NCBI RefSeq assembly: GCF_001467955.1
Contig: NZ_LNYR01000048.1
Coordinates: forward strand, 113,036-177,035
Direction of reading: 5' to 3'
Length of the DNA: 64,000 nt
From: Legionella quateirensis
GTDB taxonomy: Bacteria; Pseudomonadota; Gammaproteobacteria; Legionellales; Legionellaceae
Under the pieces are notes generated by a model. The model was not told where the DNA came from and made no database searches. It saw only the letters and a list, made by a program, of their open reading frames with translations. The position numbers and the translations under genes are program-made. Of the stretch, positions 57,266-64,000 are shown piece by piece (positions within the stretch are counted from its first letter, which is position 1; the number at the start of each line of letters is the position of its first letter).

Positions 57266-57718
57266 TTAGTGGGAATAGGATGCAGGGTAGTCATCTTCCA
57301 ATTGGGAAGATGGGTAGGAAGATGCCTGATACTGACTTAACAGAGAGGAGAGTGACTCCAACGATTCATTAATAAGCGTTACACCTCTAGAAACTTGACC
57401 ATAACGACGTCCCAGCAGACCTCTGTATTCATCAAAATCAGCAAAGGTATTCTCAATAGTTGAAATCAAGTATGCGTTAACGTAATCCATATCTTCAAAA
57501 AAACCTGGAGAAGTTGCCTGACGAATCAAATTATTCACGATATTAGTTGCCGCAAAAGCGTATTGAGAGATTAAAACAACATAGCGAGCTTCATCTAAAA
57601 CAAAAATACCCGTTCCTTTACCACCAGACGTTGATTTAATCAGATTATCTGTGTTAACTGCATATTGATTCCACAACTCATTATAACGCATTTCAAATTT
57701 AGAATCTTGAAACTTCAT
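57266..57718 (-). CDS. Orphan helical protein, 150 residues
   Basis: Not recognised. Start taken at ATG 57718, preceded by GGTGGTGG; an ATG at 57748 would add ten hydrophobic residues without a binding site. The first 120 residues look helical, with LDEARYVVLISQYAFAATNIVNNLIRQA and DEYRGLLGRRYGQVSRGVTLINESLESL. The tail is rich in Ser, Tyr and Pro (YQASSYPSSQLEDDYPASYS), possibly disordered. No membrane segment in the chosen form. Could be a Legionella-specific or translocated protein, but nothing proves it. The stop is convergent with the LysR gene, 57 bases away. Confidence 0.6.
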   Translation of the reverse strand: MKFQDSKFEMRYNELWNQYAVNTDNLIKSTSGGKGTGIFVLDEARYVVLISQYAFAATNIVNNLIRQATSPGFFEDMDYVNAYLISTIENTFADFDEYRGLLGRRYGQVSRGVTLINESLESLSSLLSQYQASSYPSSQLEDDYPASYSH

Positions 57719-57804
57719 AACCACCACCATTGAAAAAGAAAATGCCATATTGTACTAAATAATTATTATGGAAATATTAAATGATGGAGTATTGTGAATC
57801 CTGA

Positions 57805-58887
57805 TCATCTTGGGTTTAAACCCAATTTAACCATCATCCTTCTTGGCCCCCAATTCCCTGCAAGACCATTAAATACCCCAGCTATCGAAGTGTGACAATG
57901 AAGACAATGTCCCGTGTCATCAAGGTGATATTTTAATAACTGATACCAGTCTCTAACAATTACAGCCAGCTTGCAGTTTGGACAATAAGTAGTGCTACCT
58001 TCAGTATCATGCACATTACCGGTGTACACATAATGTATGCCTGACTTAAGGGCTATCTCTCTGGCTCTTTGGAGGGTTGAAAACGGAGTTGGCGATTTAT
58101 CCTTCATTTTCCAGTCAGGATGAAAAGCAGTAAAATGGATAGGAACATCCGGTCCCAAATGATCCATTACCCAGGCAGACAGATGCTCCAACTCGTTAGT
58201 GGAATCATTTTCATCAGGAATAAGCAAAGTAGTAATCTCAAACCAGACCTTGGTTTCTTTTTTTAAATACTCCAAGGTATCCAGTACAGGTTGTAAATGA
58301 GCACCCGTTATTTTGTAATAGAATTGTTCGCTAAAGGCTTTCAAATCAATATTCGCAGCATCCATATAAGTATAAAATTCCGTACGCGGCTCCGGATTAA
58401 TATAACCTGCAGAAACAGCAACAGAATAAATACCCAGTTGATGGCATTCTTTAGCTACATCGATAGCATACTCCATAAAAATCACCGGATCGTTATAAGT
58501 AAAGGCCACACTGCGACAGTGCAGATTTTTTGCGGCCAAAGCAATATCTGCAGGCATGGCGTTATCGGCTAAAGTATCCATATCCCGCGATTTACTGATA
58601 TCCCAGTTTTGACAGAATTTACACGCCAGATTACAACCTGCCGTTCCAAACGATAAAACCGGAGACCCTGGTAAAAAATGATTTAAAGGTTTTTTCTCAA
58701 TGGGATCAATACAATATCCACTGGACCTACCGTAAGTAGTCAGTTTAATCTGATTATCAATATTGGCTCTGACAAAACATAATCCTCGTTGACCTTCACG
58801 CAATTTACAATTACGCGGGCATACATCACATTCAATGCGACCGTCTTCAAGCTTATGCCAGTAATGAGTTGGAATAATATCTGACAT
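57805..58887 (-). CDS. amrS: AmmeMemoRadiSam system radical SAM enzyme (AmrS)
   Basis: 360 residues. An N-terminal cysteine cluster, CDVCPRNCKLREGQRGLCFVR, is followed by GTAGCNLACKFCQNWDISK with the radical-SAM CxxxCxxC motif that holds the 4Fe-4S cluster. YGRSSGYCIDPIEKKPLNHFLPG matches the PflA-like family, and YNDPVIFMEYAIDVA follows. The C-terminus has a rubredoxin/zinc-ribbon-like set (YCPNCK ... HCLHCH). AmrS occurs with AmrA (AMMECR1) and AmrB (Memo); the reaction is not established. It is divergent from the fused amrB-amrA gene across 71 bp. Confidence 0.93.
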   Translation of the reverse strand: MSDIIPTHYWHKLEDGRIECDVCPRNCKLREGQRGLCFVRANIDNQIKLTTYGRSSGYCIDPIEKKPLNHFLPGSPVLSFGTAGCNLACKFCQNWDISKSRDMDTLADNAMPADIALAAKNLHCRSVAFTYNDPVIFMEYAIDVAKECHQLGIYSVAVSAGYINPEPRTEFYTYMDAANIDLKAFSEQFYYKITGAHLQPVLDTLEYLKKETKVWFEITTLLIPDENDSTNELEHLSAWVMDHLGPDVPIHFTAFHPDWKMKDKSPTPFSTLQRAREIALKSGIHYVYTGNVHDTEGSTTYCPNCKLAVIVRDWYQLLKYHLDDTGHCLHCHTSIAGVFNGLAGNWGPRRMMVKLGLNPR

Positions 58888-58914
58888 CAGATGACCCTGC
58901 CGTTAAACAATATT

Positions 58915-58932
58915 CTATACTTATAAGTATAG
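58915..58932. promoter_or_regulatory. Perfect 18-bp palindrome between the two AmmeMemoRadiSam units
   Basis: CTATACTTATAAGTATAG is a perfect inverted repeat with no spacer, in the 71-bp divergent gap. It contains TATACT on each strand, which could be the -10 of both divergent promoters. A protein bound here would block both. No regulator gene is adjacent. Confidence 0.6.
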
Positions 58933-58958
58933 TACCTGCAGTAAATCTGGAGTTTGTT

Positions 58959-60302
58959 ATGACTGTTCGACAACCGGCTGTAGCAGGGATTTTTTATCCT
59001 GGCGATCAGTTAACACTTCGCAATACAATTCAGCATCTTTTGAGCCAGAGCAAACAGTTCAGTCCTCCGCCAAAAGTGCTGATAGTTCCACATGCAGGAT
59101 ATATATACTCAGGCTCAATAGCTGCCTCAGCGTTCGCTTCATTAATCCAGCAGAGCGACACAATTAAGAAAGTTGTATTATTAGGCCCCGCTCACACCAT
59201 GTACCTGAAAGGGATTGCCTATGATCCGGTCACAAAATTCGCTACCCCATTGGGAGAAATGGAGCAGGATCAGGATCTTTTAGCTAAAATAAGTACTCTT
59301 CCTTATGTACACGCGTTGAGTCAGGCACATCAAAGAGAACACTGTCTGGAAGTTCAATTACCCTTTTGTCAGATGATATTCAACGAATTTACTGTGCTTC
59401 CTCTGGTGGTTGGTGAAACCAGTGAACAGGAAGTGGCTGATCTGATAAAACAAGTCTTGGGTGGAGAGGAAACCTTAATCATTATCAGCAGTGATCTAAG
59501 TCATTACCTGCCTTACGACATAGCGCAACAAACAGACAGAAACACCTGTCTTTCCATCAGTACCTTAAATTCAGAATCATTACATCATCAAGGAGCATGC
59601 GGTTATTATCCATTACGTGGATTTTTACACTTTGCTCGTCAAAATCAGATTTGTGGACGTTTACTGGATCTGAGAAACTCCGGAGACACAGCAGGGACAA
59701 AAGATAAAGTAGTCGGATATGCATCCTATCATTTTTATAAAGATCTTAAATTTGCAGATCACTGTGCGGATGAACTACTGTATCTGGCAAAAGAAACGCT
59801 AAGGTTGCAAGCGACTGAAAATAAACTCCTAATATTTAATCCCACAGAATACAATGAATTATTGCATATCCGCATACCTACATTTGTTACGATAAAAAAG
59901 AAAGGAATGCTAAGAGGATGTATGGGCAGTCTTTATTCTCAGGATCTGCTTGCTGATAATGTAATCCAAAACTCCATCAGGGCAGGATTCCTTGATCCGC
60001 GATTTCCCAAATTAACTTCTGAAGAGCTCAATGACATCTCTTTGTCAATTTCCATTTTAAACCCAATGGAAACGTTGTATTTTAACACGGAACAGGAGCT
60101 TAAATCACAATTACGCCAGGGAGTTGATGGATTGCTCTTAACCTATAAACAGTATCAGGCAACCTTTCTACCCAGTGTGTGGGAATCTATAGACAGCAAA
60201 GATAAGTTTCTTGAACATTTAAAATTAAAAATGGGACTTCCTGCAAATTTTTGGTCAGCAGAGATGAAAGCACAACGGTATACAACAGAAATCATTAAAT
60301 AA
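58959..60302 (+). CDS. AmmeMemoRadiSam system fused AmrB-AmrA protein (Memo + AMMECR1)
   Basis: 447 residues. Residues 1-265 form a Memo (AmrB) domain, a non-heme-iron dioxygenase-like fold: RQPAVAGIFYPGDQLTL, VLIVPHAGYIYSGSIAASAF, LLGPAHTMYLKGIA, HQREHCLEVQLPF, IISSDLSHYLPYDIA and CGYYPLRGF. Residues 275-447 form an AMMECR1 (AmrA) domain, with FVTIKKKGMLRGCMGSL (LRGCxG signature) and FLDPRFPKLTSEEL. Fusions of the two are known. GGAG lies seven bases before the ATG. With the divergent amrS it completes the three-part system, whose substrate is unknown. Confidence 0.93.
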   Translation: MTVRQPAVAGIFYPGDQLTLRNTIQHLLSQSKQFSPPPKVLIVPHAGYIYSGSIAASAFASLIQQSDTIKKVVLLGPAHTMYLKGIAYDPVTKFATPLGEMEQDQDLLAKISTLPYVHALSQAHQREHCLEVQLPFCQMIFNEFTVLPLVVGETSEQEVADLIKQVLGGEETLIIISSDLSHYLPYDIAQQTDRNTCLSISTLNSESLHHQGACGYYPLRGFLHFARQNQICGRLLDLRNSGDTAGTKDKVVGYASYHFYKDLKFADHCADELLYLAKETLRLQATENKLLIFNPTEYNELLHIRIPTFVTIKKKGMLRGCMGSLYSQDLLADNVIQNSIRAGFLDPRFPKLTSEELNDISLSISILNPMETLYFNTEQELKSQLRQGVDGLLLTYKQYQATFLPSVWESIDSKDKFLEHLKLKMGLPANFWSAEMKAQRYTTEIIK

Positions 60303-60384
60303 CATAAAAAGTAGTACTATTAAAATAGTTCAATTAAAATACTGTCACTATAGTGCATCAACATCGTCAAGTCAGGCTTATCCC

Positions 60385-61422
60385 ATGAAAAAAATCAACA
60401 TCAGTTTATTCGTTACGTTCGCCCTGCTTGGTGCATGTATTCATGCTGCAGTATCAAGCCACATTATAATGAATCCATCCAAAAGTCCGGAATTACCGTC
60501 CGGAGCATTCTGGATTGACAACCATTGGCGCAAAAACCCACAGACGACCCAAGCAGAGCCTTTTCGTTGGAGAAGTACATCACATAATTTCAGTAATAGT
60601 AATGAGAACAAACCAGAGGTAAGCCTAAAAGGTTTAAGCCATTTATTTATTTCAGGCAGTGCTAACCCTACTGAAGCCAATATGATGTGGTTGAAAAAAA
60701 ATTACGGTTCCAGACATCAGGTATTTATAATCGATCTGAGACAGGAAACTCATCTTTTTATTAATGGTTTACCCATCAGTATTTTTTATAAAAAAGATGA
60801 GATTAACTGGGGTAAAACCCTGACTGAAATTAATAAAACGGAACAGAACTGGGTTAACTATCTATCCATTAAGGGCACTGTTCAAATTAATAATCTGGGA
60901 CGACCGATTTCAGGTATAAAAGTCCCCACCAACCCGGTAACGGTATCAATAAAAAATACCCATACTGAAAAAGAGATATCTCAGCTTAGCGGTTTAGAGT
61001 ACTTTAGAATTCCAGTGCCCGATTATCATCCTCCGTCTCCCGAACAGGTTGATCACTATTTAACGTTATTTAAAAAATTACCTGCAAAGGCCTGGCTTCA
61101 TTATCATTGTGCTGCGGGTAAAGGAAGAACAACTACCTTTATGGTGATGCACGACATTCTGGCAAATGGAACACAGGTTAGCCTGAGTGATATCGTAACT
61201 CGACAGTCGCGATTAGGTGGGATTAATTTATTTGAGCCCTCTGAATCCCTATCTACCCAGCCCTGGAAAAATGAATATCATAGGGCACGCATTGATTTTA
61301 TTAAATTATTTTACACGTTTGTTCATAAAGGAATATACCCGAATCAAAGCTTTACCCAGTGGATAAACAATCAACCTGACGGACCTTATAAATCGATATT
61401 GAGCACTGCTGCTTACCCTTGA
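60385..61422 (+). CDS. Exported LppA-like cysteine phosphatase (CX5RT)
   Basis: 345 residues. The N-terminus KKINISLFVTFALLGACIHA is a signal sequence; LLGAC could be a lipobox with Cys 18. The catalytic P-loop HYHCAAGKGRTTTF (about 239-252) is a protein-tyrosine-phosphatase-type CX5RT motif. Upstream are FIIDLRQETHLFINGLPISIF (WPD-side region) and YFRIPVPDYHPPSPEQVDHYLTLF. This pattern resembles PTP-like phytases and the Legionella Dot/Icm substrate LppA, which dephosphorylates inositol hexakisphosphate. The substrate here (inositol phosphate or phosphotyrosine) is inferred. It follows amrBA by 82 bases. Confidence 0.8.
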   Translation: MKKINISLFVTFALLGACIHAAVSSHIIMNPSKSPELPSGAFWIDNHWRKNPQTTQAEPFRWRSTSHNFSNSNENKPEVSLKGLSHLFISGSANPTEANMMWLKKNYGSRHQVFIIDLRQETHLFINGLPISIFYKKDEINWGKTLTEINKTEQNWVNYLSIKGTVQINNLGRPISGIKVPTNPVTVSIKNTHTEKEISQLSGLEYFRIPVPDYHPPSPEQVDHYLTLFKKLPAKAWLHYHCAAGKGRTTTFMVMHDILANGTQVSLSDIVTRQSRLGGINLFEPSESLSTQPWKNEYHRARIDFIKLFYTFVHKGIYPNQSFTQWINNQPDGPYKSILSTAAYP

Positions 61423-61597
61423 TAGCAGAATAATCATTCTAAATTAAGTCTGAGAACGTCCCTGATTGCTCCTCAAACAAGCCCCTGACTGGTAATTTTA
61501 TTAGGATCTCAAGGATATTCCTGATTTTCTATGCTAGATTTTATATAAGGAACCCTAAATCCATCCGCCAGACAAATAGAGTGAGAGATCTACTTAA

Positions 61598-63844
61598 ATG
61601 GAAAATTCATTTGTATTTAATGAAGCCAATCTAAAGCGAATACCTCAATTCTTAGTATTAATCATTATCCTGCTATTAGGTCTTCCCTATGTTGGTTTGT
61701 ATTTCGGATTAGATTTTAGCACCATCGCCAATAAATTAAATAAGGGAGCTGAATTCAATTCTTTCTTTATTGAATCTCAGATCCGTGGTTATTTCAGACA
61801 AACACTTTTACAATGGTCTGGCTTCTCTCTTGCTGCAGTAACAGTTTTACTGGCGTTTACTCAATACAGATTAAGCAATGATAAAATCGCTTTAATTATA
61901 GGATTGGCTGTTTTATTTTCCGGATCGACTGAAGCCCTGCATACTTTGGTCATTGATGGCCTATCCCTTGAATATGAGGAAAAAAACAATCTGGATGCTT
62001 TAATCTGGATCTTTTCCAATAGTATTAGCGGACTAATATTAGGTATTGGCTTAATTATGCTGATCACCTCCAGTGATAAACAAAATGTCAGTTTTACTAC
62101 CTTTATTTTACTGACAACCTTCCTGGTATTGACCGCAATTACTATTATTTATTATGCAACCGGAGTAATTGAACTCCCGGAAATGTGGTTTTCTGACTTA
62201 ACTTTGTCTCGCCCCTATGAATTAATTTCTGTCTTTATCTATTTAATATTGATGATATTCATTTACCCAAAAGCTTACAAAACGCACCCAACTATTCTGG
62301 TTGACTGTATATTCTATATGGCCGTTACTCAAATAGTGACGTCATTTTATATTATGATCCTGTCCAGCTCCCCTTATGACAGTGCGTATAATATTGCCTA
62401 CGTACTAAAGCTTGTTGGTTATTTTATACCATGCACCTGTCTGGTAATTAATTATGTATTCTCCTACACCGCCGTTTTAAAAGCGCAAAAAGCTTTAAGG
62501 ATAAAGCAGGATGAATTAACTTATATCGCTTCTCATGACTCATTAACCAATCTATACAATAGACGAGAATTTGAAGTACTCCTGAATAAGTCGATTTCAA
62601 GCTCTGCCAGAACGCATACTTCAGTGGCTCTTTTGCTTATTGACATGGATAACTTTAAAGCAACTAATGATACCTTTGGCCATGTCCATGGTGATGAGCT
62701 GCTCAGACAATTTTCCATGCGGTTGATTTTGTTAACCCGAAAAGGTGACATTCTATCCAGAGTAGGTGGTGATGAATTTACTTTGATTTCACCCAACTTG
62801 AAAACCCATACTTCCGCTCGTCAACTTGCCGAACGCATATTAAATGAATTAAACAGCCCCTACCCCATAAACGGCAAATTAATTACAGTTACTGTAAGCA
62901 TAGGCATCTCCATTTATCCAGACGATGGCACTAATTCCGATGAGTTGCTCATCAGAGCGGATTTAGCAATGTACAAAGCAAAACGGAGTGGAAAAAACAC
63001 GTATCAATTTTATACTGAACAACTCAGCTATTTGCAGCATCGAGAATCGGAAGTTGAAGCACATTTACGCAAAGCACTCCAAAATGACGAGTTTGAATTG
63101 TACTATCAACCCAAGTTTAATTTGTTAACTATGGAGATTATCGGCGCCGAGGTGCTGTTACGATGGAATAGCGACACATTGGGACACGTTTCTCCTAATG
63201 AATTTATCCCTGTTGCAGAAACCACTGGTTTAATCATTGATCTGGGTCTATGGATCATTAGAAAATCTTCCGAGCAAATAATGACGTGGATGCTTAAGTA
63301 CACTAATAAACTCGCTTTTTCCATTAATATCTCACCTATCCAGTTGGCAAATAATCAATTTCTTAAAAACCTTAAAAACACCTTGAAAGACAGTAATTTT
63401 CCATCAGAACACATGGAACTTGAGATTACTGAAAGTCTGTTGATGGGTGACAACGAAGATGTCAATTCTGTACTCAATGGCATCTCCAGTTTAGGTGTAA
63501 AAATCTCACTTGACGACTTTGGAAAAGGTTATTCGTCCCTTAGCAGGCTAAAAATGCTGCCAATAGATACTTTGAAAATTGATAAAGACTTTGTTTCCGA
63601 TATCCATAATGAAAAAGATAAGGTGGTCTTGGTTGATATTATTATCAAATTAGCTCACGAACTGGGAATGAGCATAGTTGCTGAAGGGATAGAGACCGCG
63701 CCACAATTAAAGTATCTTATTGCAAAAAAATGTCAAATAGGCCAGGGATTTCTTCTCAGCAAACCGTTACCGGCCGATCAATTCGAAAAGCTTGCGTTTA
63801 TAGAGTTACCAGAAAATAACTCATTCTCCGAAGAGTCGGTATAA
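61598..63844 (+). CDS. Membrane GGDEF-EAL c-di-GMP protein
   Basis: 748 residues. The first 300 contain about eight membrane segments of no family I can name (from FLVLIIILLLGLPYVGLYFG to YFIPCTCLVINYVFSYTAVL). The GGDEF domain (about 310-470) has an intact active site, SRVGGDEFTL, and an inhibitory I-site RxxD (RKGD) five residues before it. The EAL domain (about 485-735) has GAEVLLRW (EVL variant), INISPIQL, LEITESLL, SLDDFGKGYSSL, KIDKDFV, VAEGIET and QGFLLSKPL. Both synthesis and hydrolysis of c-di-GMP look possible. Confidence 0.93.
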   Translation: MENSFVFNEANLKRIPQFLVLIIILLLGLPYVGLYFGLDFSTIANKLNKGAEFNSFFIESQIRGYFRQTLLQWSGFSLAAVTVLLAFTQYRLSNDKIALIIGLAVLFSGSTEALHTLVIDGLSLEYEEKNNLDALIWIFSNSISGLILGIGLIMLITSSDKQNVSFTTFILLTTFLVLTAITIIYYATGVIELPEMWFSDLTLSRPYELISVFIYLILMIFIYPKAYKTHPTILVDCIFYMAVTQIVTSFYIMILSSSPYDSAYNIAYVLKLVGYFIPCTCLVINYVFSYTAVLKAQKALRIKQDELTYIASHDSLTNLYNRREFEVLLNKSISSSARTHTSVALLLIDMDNFKATNDTFGHVHGDELLRQFSMRLILLTRKGDILSRVGGDEFTLISPNLKTHTSARQLAERILNELNSPYPINGKLITVTVSIGISIYPDDGTNSDELLIRADLAMYKAKRSGKNTYQFYTEQLSYLQHRESEVEAHLRKALQNDEFELYYQPKFNLLTMEIIGAEVLLRWNSDTLGHVSPNEFIPVAETTGLIIDLGLWIIRKSSEQIMTWMLKYTNKLAFSINISPIQLANNQFLKNLKNTLKDSNFPSEHMELEITESLLMGDNEDVNSVLNGISSLGVKISLDDFGKGYSSLSRLKMLPIDTLKIDKDFVSDIHNEKDKVVLVDIIIKLAHELGMSIVAEGIETAPQLKYLIAKKCQIGQGFLLSKPLPADQFEKLAFIELPENNSFSEESV

Positions 63845-63864
63845 TATCTAAGCAATGTCGTCAC

Positions 63865-63880
63865 TATTCTCGCGAGAATA
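63865..63880. terminator. Palindrome TATTCTCGCGAGAATA after the GGDEF-EAL gene
   Basis: A perfect 16-bp palindrome 20 bases after the stop. It has no loop and is followed by TTC rather than a T-run, so it could be a protein-binding site rather than a terminator. Confidence 0.3.
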
Positions 63881-63892
63881 TTCATCTACAAT

Positions 63893-64000
63893 TCAGAATA
63901 AACGTCCGTTTTTACGTCAGAATAAACGTCCGTCTTTGCGAACGAAGTGAAGCAATCCAGATCACATCCCCAATCAGGCTCCGCTCTGGATTGCTTCGCG
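63893..64000. repeat. Tandem 24-bp repeat leading into a cut CGTCTTTGCGAGC-family repeat
   Basis: TCAGAATAAACGTCCGTTTT and its neighbour occupy 63893-63916 and 63917-63940 (two differences). The second copy leads into CGTCTTTGCGAACGAAGTGAAGCAATCCAG. The opposite arm TCTGGATTGCTTCGCG starts at 63985 and runs off the window. It is the same family as 12313-12397. Confidence 0.8.

Overview
This window is an ordinary stretch of chromosome from a low-GC gammaproteobacterium, most probably a Legionella species. The evidence for the genus is indirect: AT-rich DNA, Dot/Icm-effector-like orphan proteins, a secreted protein ending in an Lcl-type DUF1566 domain, a Sel1-repeat protein, an LppA-like CX5RT phosphatase, and many short palindromic repeats. 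There is no transposase, integrase, prophage, rRNA or CRISPR array. One tRNA-Ser(UGA) is present.

Layout. 1-2.4 kb: 3' end of hemF, an LplT-like permease and a 140-bp palindromic repeat. 2.4-11 kb: accessory genes, namely a large orphan protein, a LuxR-type regulator, a MarR-GNAT fusion next to a LysE-type exporter, a GNAT/PhzF pair divergent from a MarR regulator, and an orphan HAD-like protein with a serine-rich tail. 11-15.6 kb: cold-shock protein, pyrE, and a cytochrome bd operon (cydP-cydA-cydB-cydX) that includes two very small subunits. 15.6-23.1 kb: a complete, tightly overlapping histidine operon (TrpR-like regulator, hisG-D-C-B-H-A-F-IE). 23.1-33 kb: a repeat cluster, nagZ, a degenerate beta-lactamase-fold/DUF302 fusion, rlmI, a predicted outer-membrane barrel, kup, rdgC, bamD and tRNA-Ser. 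33-43 kb: Lcl-C-like secreted protein, pyrG-kdsA, the riboflavin operon ribD-ribE-ribBA-ribH, and a BepA-like periplasmic protease. 43.4-46.6 kb: an Xre-RES toxin-antitoxin pair, a MATE exporter and a small orphan gene, interleaved with two palindromic elements. 46.9-54.4 kb: a signalling block with a hybrid histidine kinase, a response regulator, an EAL phosphodiesterase and pilS-pilR. 54.5-64 kb: a Sel1-repeat protein, a LysR regulator, an orphan protein, a divergent AmmeMemoRadiSam pair, an LppA-like phosphatase and a membrane GGDEF-EAL protein.

How the parts work together. The his operon should supply all ten histidine steps from PRPP/ATP. The rib operon should supply riboflavin from GTP and ribulose 5-phosphate. 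CydABX(P) forms a quinol oxidase. PilS/PilR and the two c-di-GMP proteins suggest control of pili, motility or life-cycle switching.

The most interesting signals are: (i) a 17/19 match to the Fur box over the -10 element of the his-operon promoter; (ii) a perfect 18-bp palindrome in the short gap between the two AmmeMemoRadiSam transcription units; (iii) two palindromic MITE-like elements whose terminal repeats contain the stop codons of neighbouring genes; (iv) a serine-hydrolase-fold/DUF302 fusion that appears to have lost its catalytic motifs; and (v) several orphan, effector-like proteins. I found no clearly new multi-gene system. The AmmeMemoRadiSam locus is the nearest to one, because the system is widespread but has no settled function.
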